DNA of 64,000 bases, from the NCBI RefSeq assembly GCF_030269445.1, contig NZ_BSTJ01000005.1, positions 248,001 to 312,000 of the forward strand, in the 5' to 3' direction. Each line of letters begins with the position of its first letter. Positions within the stretch are counted from its first letter, which is position 1. The stretch comes from Actinoallomurus iriomotensis (GTDB lineage Bacteria; Actinomycetota; Actinomycetes; Streptosporangiales; Streptosporangiaceae). Below are positions 25,491 through 33,634 of the stretch, piece after piece. The position numbers and the translations under genes were made by a program. The notes beneath the pieces are model-generated. The model worked only from the letters and a program-made list of their open reading frames with translations, made no database searches and was not told the origin of the DNA.

Positions 25491-26210
25491 TTGGCTGCTC
25501 GCCGGCCGTCAGCGCATCAGCAGGGCGGCGACAGACGCCAGGGCCACTTCGGCGGCCCGGCCGCCGACGGCACCCGTGCCGAGGATGGCGCGCGTGCCGA
25601 GGAGGGCCCGGGCGAAGGGCCGCCACCGGTGGTCCCGGACAACGACACCGATGCCGACGCCGTCAAGGCCCTGCTCGGCCGCAACATCAACAACCTGCGG
25701 ACCCAGCGCGGCATGGCGGTACGCGACCTGGCGGAGCAGGCCGGCGTCTCGGCCGCGTTCATCTCCCAGGTCGAGCACGGTACGGCGACGCCCTCAGTGC
25801 CGACGCTGGTCCGCATCGCCCAGGCGCTCCGGGCCCACATCGGTGATCTTTTCCAGGCGTCCCTGTCACGCAGCCAGATCGTCCGGCAGGACGAACGCGC
25901 GGCGTACGAGTATCCGGACCGCGGCATCACCGAGGCCCAGGTCAGCTCGGATCCCAGCGGAAGCCTGGAAGTGCTGTGGGTGAAGCTCGAGCCCGGCGGT
26001 GGAACCGGCCCGGAGCTGTTCGCGCACGGCGCGGACACCGAGTTCGTGTTCATCCTCAAGGGGCGGGTCGCCGTGACCGTCGGTTCGGAGGTCCACCGCC
26101 TCTCCGCCGGGGACAGCCTCACCTTCCCCGGCAAGGACCTGCACGGCAGCCAGAACCTGTCCCGCGGTTCCTCCGAACTGCTCTGGGTGCAGACCCCGGC
26201 CTCGTACTAG
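25491..26210 (+). CDS. XRE-cupin transcriptional regulator (second copy)
   Basis: Regulator of 239 residues. A disordered, glycine/proline-rich N terminus of ~50 residues precedes an XRE helix-turn-helix (about 60-115: NNLRTQRGMAVRDLAEQAGVSAAFISQVEHGTATPS) and a cupin domain (about 150-235: GTGPELFAHGADTEFVFILKGRVAVTVG... LTFPGKDLHGSQNL). The start is taken as TTG at 25491 with GAGGAG upstream; a GTG near 25629 just before the folded part is an alternative. It sits in the operon 15 bases after the BKACE gene and may bind the CGTAAG palindrome ahead of that operon. Confidence 0.83.
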   Translation: MAARRPSAHQQGGDRRQGHFGGPAADGTRAEDGARAEEGPGEGPPPVVPDNDTDADAVKALLGRNINNLRTQRGMAVRDLAEQAGVSAAFISQVEHGTATPSVPTLVRIAQALRAHIGDLFQASLSRSQIVRQDERAAYEYPDRGITEAQVSSDPSGSLEVLWVKLEPGGGTGPELFAHGADTEFVFILKGRVAVTVGSEVHRLSAGDSLTFPGKDLHGSQNLSRGSSELLWVQTPASY

Positions 26211-26256
26211 CCGGGGGTCCGCCTCACCCTGTCCCTGCGGTCGTCGGGAGACGCCG

Positions 26257-27174
26257 GTGAACCTTTCCGAGAAGCCGACCGGCTTCGTCACGATGCCCCA
26301 GGGCGACGTGGCCTACTGGCGCGTCGGCACGCCCGGCCGCCCACCCGTCGTGTGCCTGCACGGCGGGCCCGGCATGCCGCACTCCTACCTCGAGCCGCTC
26401 GCCCGGCTGGGCACCGACCGTGAAGTGATCTTCTACGACCAGGCGGGCTGCGGCCGGTCCGAGCGGAGGCCACCGCGGTCATCATGGTCGATCCCGTACT
26501 TCATCGAGGAACTGCGGACGGTCGTGGCCGCCCTCGGCCTGGGGGAATTCCACCTCTTCGGCAACTCCTGGGGCGGATGGCTCGCCCTGGAGTACGTGCT
26601 GGGCGACCCGCCGGCGATGCCGGTCTCGCTGCTCCTCAACAGCTCTCCGCCGAGCATCGCGAACTGGCTCGACGGGGTACACGCACTGCGCGCCCGGCTT
26701 CCCGAGGACGTGGTCCGGACGCTGGATGAGCACGAACGGGCGGGCACGGTGGGCTCACGCGAGTACCGGGACGCCTTCGCCGTCTTCAACCGCCGTCACA
26801 TGTGCCGCGTACGGCCATGGCCGACGCCGCTCAAGACCGCGCTCGGCGGCTTCGGCGACGAGGTGTACGCGGCGCTGTGGGGGAGCAGCGAGTTCGGGCC
26901 GGTGACCGGGGCGTTGAAGGACTGGGACGTCACGCCACGGCTGCCGGAGGTGACCGTGCCCACCCTGGTGACCTGCGGACGGCACGACGAGGCGGTGCCG
27001 GAGCACATGGCCACGCTGGCGGACGGCGTCGACGGCGCCCGGTTCACCGTCTTCGAGCACAGCTCGCACATGGCGTTCCTCGAAGAGCCGGACGCCTTCC
27101 TCGCCGAGCTGTCGGCATTCCTCACCGGTGTCGAGACGCGGCGCCGGTCTCTCTCGACAAGGAGGGGACGATGA
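26257..27174 (+). CDS. Alpha/beta hydrolase, proline iminopeptidase-like (S33)
   Basis: Serine hydrolase of 305 residues. LHGGPGMPHSY gives the oxyanion motif, YDQAGCGRSE follows as in proline iminopeptidases, GNSWGG holds the nucleophile S104, and GRHDEAVP and HSSHMAF carry the acid and histidine. Homologues release N-terminal proline from peptides or act as amino acid amidases. It starts with GTG (GGGAG upstream) and its stop overlaps the gamma-glutamyltransferase-like gene by four bases, so the two are translated together. With the neighbouring peptide importer and prolidase this suggests peptide scavenging, although it lies in the divergent operon. Confidence 0.85.
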   Translation: MNLSEKPTGFVTMPQGDVAYWRVGTPGRPPVVCLHGGPGMPHSYLEPLARLGTDREVIFYDQAGCGRSERRPPRSSWSIPYFIEELRTVVAALGLGEFHLFGNSWGGWLALEYVLGDPPAMPVSLLLNSSPPSIANWLDGVHALRARLPEDVVRTLDEHERAGTVGSREYRDAFAVFNRRHMCRVRPWPTPLKTALGGFGDEVYAALWGSSEFGPVTGALKDWDVTPRLPEVTVPTLVTCGRHDEAVPEHMATLADGVDGARFTVFEHSSHMAFLEEPDAFLAELSAFLTGVETRRRSLSTRRGR

Positions 27175-28823
27175 GCGAGCCCAAGGTCGGACGAGTAGGC
27201 CCCAAGTCGACGGCGGAGGGCCGGACCGCGGTGTGCTCCAGCGCCCATCCGCTCGTGACCGACGCGATGCTCGACATCCTGCGCGACGGCGGCAACGCCA
27301 TCGACGCCGCCATCGTCGGCTGCCTGCTCAACGCGACGATCCAGCAGGACATGACCAGTCACGCCGGCACGGTGACGATGCTGTTCTGGCACGCCGAGCA
27401 GGGCCGGTGCTACGAGCTCAACAGCATGGGCACCATCGTGCCGGGGCTCGCGCCGTTCCGGCCGGTCGCCATCTCCTCCGGTCCGTACACCGCGATACCG
27501 GAGGGCCCCTGCGCGGTCATCCCCGGTTTCATGCCGGGCCTGAAGACGATGCACGAGCGGTTCGCGTCACGGCCGTGGGACCGGCTCTGCGCGCCGTCGA
27601 TCCACTGGGCCGAAGAGGGGCACGAGGTCGACTCCTTCGAGCACCTCGTCCTGGGCCAGAGCGCCGAGCTGTACATGAACACCGATTCCGGGCGACGCCA
27701 CTTCACCCCGGACGGCTACCTGCCGCAGGTCGGCCACCGCTGGCCGAAGCCGGAGCTGGCCCGGACGCTGACGCGGCTGGCCGCCGAGGGGCCGGACCTG
27801 TTCACCGAGGGGGAGTGGGCGCGGCTGTTCGTCGAGCGCGCGAACGAGGTCGGCTGGCCGATCGAGATGCGGCACATGCGCCAGGACGAGCCTCGATGGG
27901 GAGACGGCCTTCGCTACCGGCACCGCGACGTCGAGATCATCCAGCAGGCGCCGCCGGAGCGCCAGGCCGTCATGTCGGCGATGGTCCTCGGCATCCTCCA
28001 GGAACTGGGCGTCGCCGAGCTCGGGCACTACGCCGAGTCGGGGCGGTCGCTGTACTACATGGCGCACGCCCTGCGCCGGGCCGCGTACGAGACCGGGTTC
28101 ATCAACGACCCGGAGGTGTTCGAGGACCCGAGCAGCGTGCTGATGTCGCGGGAGTACCACCGCGCGCTCGCCGCCGTGCTCCGGATGAGCCGTACCAAGG
28201 TGGACCTCACCGAGCATGTGCGGCTCACGTCGACGGCGGGTGCGCTGACCGAGGCGACCGGCAGGTCGAAGCAGTCCGTCGGAAGCTGCGAGCTCAGCGT
28301 CGTCGACGCGCAGGGCAACTGGGTCCAGCTCGTCAACACCGTGCAGGGTGGAGGAGTGCCGGGCCAGGTCATCGGCGGAGTACCGATGATCGGCAGCACC
28401 ATGACGAGCAGCCTCACCGCGATGCTCGGCGGCTGGCTGACCGGCGGCGGACGCATCCGTTCGGTCATCGGCAACACGCTGGTCCTGCGTGAGGGCCGGC
28501 CGTGGCTCGCCCTCGGCACGCCCGGCATCCCGCACATCACGGTGCCGCAGGTCATGACGAGCATCCTCGAACACGGCCTGGACCCGTACGCCGCGGACGA
28601 CGCGCCGCGCATGATGCCGCTCGCCGACGACTACTCGGTGACGGTCGAGAGCCGGCTGTCGCCCGAGGTCGTCGCCGAGGCCGCCCGCATGGGTGTCCTG
28701 GTCCGCCCGATGGCGCCGTACCAGTACCAGATGGGCAGCTTCCACATGACCTGGCGTGACGAGGCGGGCGCGCTGCACGCCTCCGCCGGCCCACGCCGCG
28801 CCGGACAGGCCGCCGGATTCTGA
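27171..28823 (+). CDS. Gamma-glutamyltransferase family protein with altered nucleophile site
   Basis: Ntn-hydrolase homologue of 550 residues. The large-subunit part begins AEGRTAVCSSAHPLVTDAMLDILRDGGNAIDAA, as in GGT. The small-subunit start, normally a TTH (autocatalytic cleavage and catalytic Thr) followed by hydrophobic residues and VVD, reads SCELSVVD at residues 372-379, so the catalytic threonine is replaced by Ser372, the next by Cys373 and the histidine by Glu374. The C-terminal LALGTPGIPHITVPQVMTSILEHG matches GGT otherwise. It may still self-cleave with serine, or may be an unprocessed paralogue. No signal peptide is visible, so it is probably cytoplasmic. GGAGGGG precedes the ATG, which overlaps the preceding gene. 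Confidence 0.82.
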   Translation: MSEPKVGRVGPKSTAEGRTAVCSSAHPLVTDAMLDILRDGGNAIDAAIVGCLLNATIQQDMTSHAGTVTMLFWHAEQGRCYELNSMGTIVPGLAPFRPVAISSGPYTAIPEGPCAVIPGFMPGLKTMHERFASRPWDRLCAPSIHWAEEGHEVDSFEHLVLGQSAELYMNTDSGRRHFTPDGYLPQVGHRWPKPELARTLTRLAAEGPDLFTEGEWARLFVERANEVGWPIEMRHMRQDEPRWGDGLRYRHRDVEIIQQAPPERQAVMSAMVLGILQELGVAELGHYAESGRSLYYMAHALRRAAYETGFINDPEVFEDPSSVLMSREYHRALAAVLRMSRTKVDLTEHVRLTSTAGALTEATGRSKQSVGSCELSVVDAQGNWVQLVNTVQGGGVPGQVIGGVPMIGSTMTSSLTAMLGGWLTGGGRIRSVIGNTLVLREGRPWLALGTPGIPHITVPQVMTSILEHGLDPYAADDAPRMMPLADDYSVTVESRLSPEVVAEAARMGVLVRPMAPYQYQMGSFHMTWRDEAGALHASAGPRRAGQAAGF

Positions 28824-28831
28824 CGGCCGGG

Positions 28832-29359
28832 TCACCGAGGGTCGCGGGTCAGGGTCGTCCAGCGCGGGTCGACGTGGCCCAGCCACAGGTCCTGGTCGTC
28901 TGCCAGCGGTCGTTTCAGCGGTAGTGGCAGGAAGCGGCAGGCGAACGTCAGTCCCACGTCGTCTCCGTCGCCGTACACGGTGTGGTTCCAGGCGTCGGCC
29001 GTGGCCGGAGGCGCCTGCAGCTGGAAGTAGGTGGTCCTGCGCGGACGGCGGGTGTCGGGATGGGGCCTGTCCTCCACGGTGACCCGCCGCACCACGGAGG
29101 CGGTGAGCAGACCGGTCTCCTCGGCGACCTCGCGCAGGACGGCGTGCTGTAGGTCCTCGCCGGAACGGACGCCGCCGGCGGGGACCTGGGTGCCGGCCTG
29201 GGGCATACCGACGTGGTCGAAGACCAGGAGCTCAGGGCCCGGCAGATGCCTGATCACATAGGCGGCGACGCGGATTCTAGGCCGGTTCACCCACGCATTC
29301 TCCGCCGCCACGGCATCACGCTCGGCGGATGCACGCGACGGCGGCGGCGAGTCGGTCAT
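28832..29359 (-). CDS. NUDIX hydrolase
   Basis: Protein of 175 residues with an intact Nudix box: GGVRSGEDLQHAVLREVAEETGL fits GxxxxxExxxxxxxREUxEExGU. The preceding AGTQVPAGG and an N-terminal ~30-residue extension complete the fold. Such enzymes hydrolyse nucleoside diphosphates linked to other groups; the specific substrate is not predictable. The ATG overlaps the stop of the MarR gene upstream by four bases, so both are co-transcribed. Confidence 0.85.
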   Translation of the reverse strand: MTDSPPPSRASAERDAVAAENAWVNRPRIRVAAYVIRHLPGPELLVFDHVGMPQAGTQVPAGGVRSGEDLQHAVLREVAEETGLLTASVVRRVTVEDRPHPDTRRPRRTTYFQLQAPPATADAWNHTVYGDGDDVGLTFACRFLPLPLKRPLADDQDLWLGHVDPRWTTLTRDPR

Positions 29360-29895
29360 CGGATGCGGGGCTGGTCATGCTGGGACACCGGCCCGAGTTC
29401 GGCTTCGAGGCGGGAAAGGAGGCCGCCGAGCAGCGCGTTCAGCCGCGCCAGCCCGTCACGGTCGAGGGCGGCGTCGAACAGCCGCAGTTCCTCGGCGGTG
29501 CGCCGCGCCGTGGCCTCGGCCCAGTGCCGGCGGCCGCGTGCCGTCAACCGTACGGGGCGGCTGCGGCCGTCGGCGGCGGGCACCGGCTCGACGAGGCCGG
29601 CCCGCGTGAGGCGTTCGATCCGCACACTGATCGTTCCCGAGGTGAGGGCGAGCGCGTCGGCGAGCTGCTTCGGCGTGCGCTCATACGGCGGGCCCGAACG
29701 CTGCAGCACGGACAAGGCCTCCCAGTCGCCCAGCGTGATCTGCTGCTCGTCGGCGACGCGCTCCAGCAGCCGTTCGAACAACCGCGCGATCCGGCCGATC
29801 CGCTGCCGCGCGGCCTCCACATCGGGGTCGACCCTGGGAGGCATCTGATCCATCCACGTGGCGATGCCGGCGCCGACCGAGTCGATGGGTTCCAC
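29356..29895 (-). CDS. MarR family transcriptional regulator
   Basis: Winged-helix regulator of 179 residues. The DNA-binding part (about 55-120) includes ITLGDWEALSVLQRSG, TPKQLADALALTSGTISVRIERLTRAGLVE and the wing ADGRSRPVRLTARG. It is divergent from the SDR gene at 29979, and two equal palindromes lie between them, which fits autorepression plus control of the SDR. The start ATG at 29895 is directly before the operator region. The Nudix gene downstream overlaps its stop. Confidence 0.88.
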   Translation of the reverse strand: MEPIDSVGAGIATWMDQMPPRVDPDVEAARQRIGRIARLFERLLERVADEQQITLGDWEALSVLQRSGPPYERTPKQLADALALTSGTISVRIERLTRAGLVEPVPAADGRSRPVRLTARGRRHWAEATARRTAEELRLFDAALDRDGLARLNALLGGLLSRLEAELGPVSQHDQPRIR

Positions 29896-29910
29896 GGGTT
29901 TGGCACTTCC

Positions 29911-29942
29911 TTGAGTCTCAAAGTACTTTGTTTGAGTATCAA
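29911..29942. promoter_or_regulatory. Twin MarR operators
   Basis: TTGAGTCTCAA (29911-29921) and TTGAGTATCAA (29932-29942) are the same TTGAG-centred palindrome, starting exactly 21 bases apart, that is two helical turns. The perfect 12-bp palindrome CAAAGTACTTTG (29919-29930) lies between and overlaps the first. The region separates the divergent MarR and SDR genes. Confidence 0.65.
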
Positions 29943-29978
29943 GGTAAATCTACAAGGCGCAGAGGATGTGCACCGAGC

Positions 29979-30839
29979 ATGCCTGTCAACGGAGTCGACG
30001 AAGGCCCGCGCGTCTGGTTCATCACCGGCACCAGCACCGGACTCGGCCGCGCGATCGCGGATGCCGCCCTCGCACGCGGCGAACGTGTGGTCGCCACGGC
30101 GCGCGACCCGCGGGCGGTCAAGGACCTTGCCGACCGCGCCCCCGAGCACGTCCGCGCGTACGCCCTCGACGTCACCGACCCGGCCACGGTGACGGCCGCG
30201 GTCGCCGCCGGCATCGAGGAGTTCGGCCGGATCGACGTCCTGGTCAACAACGCCGGGCACGGTCTCGTGGGTGCGCTGGAGGAGCTGTCGGAGGAGGAGA
30301 TCCACGCGGTGCTGGGCACCAACGTGCTCGGGGCCGCGACGGTGACCCGCGCCGTCCTGCCGCACATGCGGGCCCGTCGCAGCGGGCACATCGTGCAGAT
30401 GTCCTCGGTCGGCGGCGTCGTCGGCAACCCCGGTCACGCGATCTACGCGACGTCCAAGTTCGCCCTGGAGGGCATGTCCGAGGCCCTGGCCGGCGAGGTC
30501 GGCCCCCTCGGCATCCGCGTCACGATCGTCGAGCCCGGCCCGTTCCGTACCGACTTCGCCGGCCGGTCGATGCGATTCGCCACCCAGATCGCCGACTACC
30601 GCGACACCCCGGCCGGCGCGATGCGCGAACGCTTCTCCGACCAGGACGGAGCACAACCGAACGACCCCGCCAAGGCCGCGCAGGCGATCCTGCGGGCGGT
30701 CGACGACGACACCTCGCCGCTGCGCCTGCCGCTGGGCCCGGAGGCCGTCACCCGCATCCGCCACAAGCTCCAGCGCCAACTGGCCGACCTGGACTCCTGG
30801 GAGGCGATCTCCCTCGACACCCGCTACCCCGACGCCTGA
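29979..30839 (+). CDS. SDR family oxidoreductase (MarR-linked)
   Basis: Short-chain dehydrogenase of 286 residues. VWFITGTSTGLGRAI binds the cofactor, VLVNNAGHG is the structural NNAG motif, and MSSVGG plus YATSKFA give the Ser-Tyr-Lys triad. The C-terminal half (IVEPGPFRTDFAG) is of the group often annotated as oxidoreductase with oxidising activity on alcohols. ATG at 29979 is preferred over a TTG farther upstream that would lie inside the operator. Control by the divergent MarR protein suggests a response to an aromatic or xenobiotic compound. Confidence 0.86.
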   Translation: MPVNGVDEGPRVWFITGTSTGLGRAIADAALARGERVVATARDPRAVKDLADRAPEHVRAYALDVTDPATVTAAVAAGIEEFGRIDVLVNNAGHGLVGALEELSEEEIHAVLGTNVLGAATVTRAVLPHMRARRSGHIVQMSSVGGVVGNPGHAIYATSKFALEGMSEALAGEVGPLGIRVTIVEPGPFRTDFAGRSMRFATQIADYRDTPAGAMRERFSDQDGAQPNDPAKAAQAILRAVDDDTSPLRLPLGPEAVTRIRHKLQRQLADLDSWEAISLDTRYPDA

Positions 30840-30914
30840 GCCACCTGCGCGTACGGCGCGACCGGGCTGCCCGACCCGAACTCCCTGGGCGTCGTACCGA
30901 GGGTGGTCACCCCC

Positions 30915-31688
30915 TCACCACGGGATGACGTCGTCCAGGGAATCGGGGCCGCGGAAGGCGCCGGTGGGGCCGTCGGAGGGGATCGTCGCGAGCAGGGCCG
31001 GGACGACCGCGCCGTCCGCCGGGGTGCGGTCGCCGCGGGGGAAGGGCGCGGCGGCGTTCTGGTCGGTCGGCACCAGGCCCGGGCCCGCGGCGTTGACCTT
31101 GATGCCCTCCGCACGGAGGGCGTTGGCGTAGATCACGGTCAGGGCGTTGAGCGCGGCCTTCGACGAGCCGTACGCGAGAGATCCCCGCGTCGACAGCGGG
31201 TTCGCCGGGTCACTCAGGAACGTCAGCGACCCGAGCCCGCTGGACATGTTGACGATCCGCGGGTTGGGGGAGCGGCGGAGCAACGGCACGCAGGCCGACG
31301 TGACAGTGACGACCCCGAACACGTTGACCTCGTAAACCTCGCGGAGCCGCGCGGCCGTGACGTCGGCGGCCCGTACGCCCCACTCGGTCATGATCCCGGC
31401 GTTGTTGACCAGTACGTCCAGCCGTCCCGCCTCGGTCTCGATCTTCTCGACGGCCGCCTCGACGGATCCGGGGTCGGTCACGTCGAGCCGTACGAACCGG
31501 ACGTCCGGCCCGCCCACGGGTTCCTCGGCCGCCGCCTCCCGCGTCAGTTCCTCGACGGCCGAGTGGCCGCGCTCCGGGCTACGGGCGCCGAGGTACACGG
31601 TGAGGCCCTGCCGGGCGAGCCGGCGGACGATCTCCCGGCCGATGCCTTTGTTGCCGCCCGTGACAAGTGCTACTTCGCTCGCGTTCAT
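30915..31688 (-). CDS. SDR family oxidoreductase (LysR-linked)
   Basis: Short-chain dehydrogenase of 257 residues. VALVTGGNKGIGREIVRRLA is the cofactor motif of the carbonyl-reductase-like group, VLVNNAGIM the NNAG motif, and MSSGLG with YGSSKAA the catalytic residues. ATG at 31688 has AGGTGG six bases upstream, better than an in-frame ATG 18 bases earlier. It is divergent from a LysR gene whose start is 70 bases away, the classical arrangement for LysR-controlled target genes. Substrate unknown. Confidence 0.85.
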   Translation of the reverse strand: MNASEVALVTGGNKGIGREIVRRLARQGLTVYLGARSPERGHSAVEELTREAAAEEPVGGPDVRFVRLDVTDPGSVEAAVEKIETEAGRLDVLVNNAGIMTEWGVRAADVTAARLREVYEVNVFGVVTVTSACVPLLRRSPNPRIVNMSSGLGSLTFLSDPANPLSTRGSLAYGSSKAALNALTVIYANALRAEGIKVNAAGPGLVPTDQNAAAPFPRGDRTPADGAVVPALLATIPSDGPTGAFRGPDSLDDVIPW

Positions 31689-31758
31689 GCGTCCCACCTC
31701 AGCCACCGACGCGCCGGAAGGAAAGGACCGGTCGGGTGCGGCCCCATACCCTGGCGGT

Positions 31759-32628
31759 ATGCCGGAGCCGGAAATCCGTGAACTGCGCTATTTCTGCGCC
31801 GTCGCAGAGGACCTGAACATCACCCGCGCGGCCGAACGGCTCGGCATCGCTCAGCCGCCGCTGTCCCGGGCCATACGTCAGCTGGAGCGTCGGCTCGGGG
31901 TCGCCCTGTTCGATCGCAGCGAGCGCCGGCTGGCGCTGACCCGGGCCGGCGAGGTGCTGGTCCAGGAGGCGGCCGTCGTCCTCGGCGCTCTGGATTCGGC
32001 CGTACGCCGGACGCGGCGGGCCGGCCTTCCCGACCGCAGGCTCGTCGTCACCGCCAAACCGGGGGTGGCCACGGAGTTGCTGCACCGGGTCTGCGAGCGG
32101 TTCCGTGCGGAGCCCGACGCGCCGCAGGTCCAGGTCGTGCTGAGCGGGTTCGGCGAGCAGGCCGCCATGGTCCGCGACGGGCGCGCGGACGTGGCGATCG
32201 CCGCCTGCTTCGACGGTCACGGCCTCGACACCGAGCTGCTGAGCACCGAGCGACGCGTCGCCGCGCTCCCCTCGGGACACGCACTGGCCCGGCGCGATGT
32301 TCTCAGTACCGCCGACCTGATCGCCGAGCCGGCGCCCCGGTGGAGTGTTCCGGCGGTCGTCGACCGCGACCACTGGCTGGGCCATCCGGATCGGCCGGCC
32401 GACGGCCCGGTCGTACGGGACAGCGCGCAGTTGCTGGAGGTCGTCGCCCTGGGCCAGGCCGTGGCCCTGGTGCCCGCCTCGCTGGCCGCGAGGAACGTCC
32501 GGCCCGACGTGACCTACCGGCCGGTGCCGGACGCGGCGCCGTACCGGGCCCTGGCCCTGTGGCGGGCGGGCGGCCGCTCACCGTGGATCGCCAAGTTCGT
32601 CCAGACGGCCCTGGACGGCTCGCACTGA
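31759..32628 (+). CDS. LysR family transcriptional regulator
   Basis: Regulator of 289 residues. The N-terminal winged helix is typical: EIRELRYFCAVAEDLNITRAAERLGIAQPPLSRAIRQLERRLGVALFDR. The rest is a periplasmic-binding-protein-like effector domain. TACCCT at 31747-31752 lies six bases before the ATG and may be the -10 box, which would give a leaderless message; no -35 box is clear. The gene is divergent from an SDR that it probably controls. Confidence 0.87.
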   Translation: MPEPEIRELRYFCAVAEDLNITRAAERLGIAQPPLSRAIRQLERRLGVALFDRSERRLALTRAGEVLVQEAAVVLGALDSAVRRTRRAGLPDRRLVVTAKPGVATELLHRVCERFRAEPDAPQVQVVLSGFGEQAAMVRDGRADVAIAACFDGHGLDTELLSTERRVAALPSGHALARRDVLSTADLIAEPAPRWSVPAVVDRDHWLGHPDRPADGPVVRDSAQLLEVVALGQAVALVPASLAARNVRPDVTYRPVPDAAPYRALALWRAGGRSPWIAKFVQTALDGSH

Positions 32629-32641
32629 GGTCCCGGGCGGA

Positions 32642-32908
32642 TCAGCGAGCGCCCGCCGTGAAGGCGGTGAGCAGGGCGCGACCGAAGTCCGATCGGCCCA
32701 GGCCACTGCCCGAGTTGGTGTGGCCCGCACGGCTCACGCCGATGCGGTCGAGTCCCCAGGCGTCGGCCAGGCGCCGCGCGGCATCGACGGTGCAGTACGG
32801 GTCGTCGTCGCTGGAGACGACCAGCCCGGGCACGCCGAGGGGCGTCGTGTCCAGGCCGGTGAACGTGCCGGCCTCGGCGGGGAAGGCGGGTCCCGCGCTG
32901 TCAGCCAC
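32642..32908 (-). pseudogene. Truncated RBBP9/YdeN-type serine hydrolase remnant
   Basis: Open frame of 88 codons equal to the C-terminal half of RBBP9/YdeN alpha/beta hydrolases: LVVSSDDDPYCTVDAARRLADAWG carries the catalytic aspartate region and RAGHTNSGSGLG the histidine. The N-terminal half with the GHSLG nucleophile is missing; the TetR gene begins only a few bases upstream. The remainder is still in frame, so this is a recent 5' deletion. Confidence 0.7.
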
Positions 32909-32914
32909 GCGGTG

Positions 32915-33517
32915 TCACAGGCGGTCGGGGTGCGGGGTGCCCGCGCCGCGGAGCAGGGTGTCCACCACGAGCGTCGCGAGGGCGTCGGCGTCGTTCTCGT
33001 CCCGGTTCTGTGCGGCCTCGTGGATGAGGGCGTAGTAGACCCGGCGCGTCCACGCGATGTCGACGTCCGCGCGCAGAACGCCGGCGTCCCTGGCCCGGCG
33101 GAACAACCGTTCGCACGTGTCCCGTACCTCGCCGTGGACGCGCGCCACCTCCGGGTCGGCCGAGGTGGCCTGGCTCATCGCGAATCCCCAGCCGACCTTG
33201 ACGCCGAGAACGTTCGCGGTCGTCTGGTAGAGGGCGACCAGCGGCGGAGCCGTGTCCGGGTGGGCGGCCTCGACCGCGGCGGCGAACCGCTGGGTGGCCC
33301 ACACCGCCAGGGCGTCGACGAGCGCCTCGCGGGTGGCGAAGCGCCGGTGCACGGTGGTACGCGCGACGCCGGCGGCTTCGGCGATCTGCTCCATCGTCGC
33401 CGCGGGATCGTCGCTGAGGGTGCGTTCGGCCGCCTCCAGGATCGCCGTCATCGTCCGCTCGGCGTCCGCGCGCAGCGGCCGGGCCCCGGCGGGTGTCGAC
33501 CGCCGCTGTGTCTTCAT
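32915..33517 (-). CDS. TetR family transcriptional regulator
   Basis: Regulator of 200 residues. The HTH is typical: ERTMTAILEAAERTLSDDPAATMEQIAEAAGVARTTVHRRFATREALVDAL. ATG at 33517 (MKTQ) is preferred over an ATG eight codons earlier because TATGCT (33529-33524 on this strand) lies six bases before it as a likely -10, giving a leaderless transcript. It is divergent from an aldo-keto reductase gene and probably represses it. Confidence 0.86.
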   Translation of the reverse strand: MKTQRRSTPAGARPLRADAERTMTAILEAAERTLSDDPAATMEQIAEAAGVARTTVHRRFATREALVDALAVWATQRFAAAVEAAHPDTAPPLVALYQTTANVLGVKVGWGFAMSQATSADPEVARVHGEVRDTCERLFRRARDAGVLRADVDIAWTRRVYYALIHEAAQNRDENDADALATLVVDTLLRGAGTPHPDRL

Positions 33518-33523
33518 GGAGAG

Positions 33524-33579
33524 AGCATACGGCAGCGTCACAGTTCGCAGGCAACTTGCGTCATCAATGTTGCAACTTG
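33524..33579. promoter_or_regulatory. Direct repeats between TetR and aldo-keto reductase genes
   Basis: GCAACTTG occurs at 33551-33558 and again at 33572-33579, 21 bases apart, each followed by a CGTCATC sequence. GTTGCAAC (33569-33576) is a perfect 8-bp palindrome overlapping the second copy. The TetR -10 box TATGCT is at 33529-33524 on the minus strand. A TetR dimer site is probable, exact boundaries uncertain. Confidence 0.45.
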
Positions 33580-33634
33580 TAGCGTCATCGCGTCCTTGAT
33601 GATGCGCCTAGGGCGCTTTCGGAAGGTGGAACCC

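Noticed and set aside
30898-30915. Palindrome GAGGGTGGTCACCCCCTC between convergent SDR genes as a terminator
   Set aside because: Only five pairs stack without mismatch and the loop is large; too weak to call.
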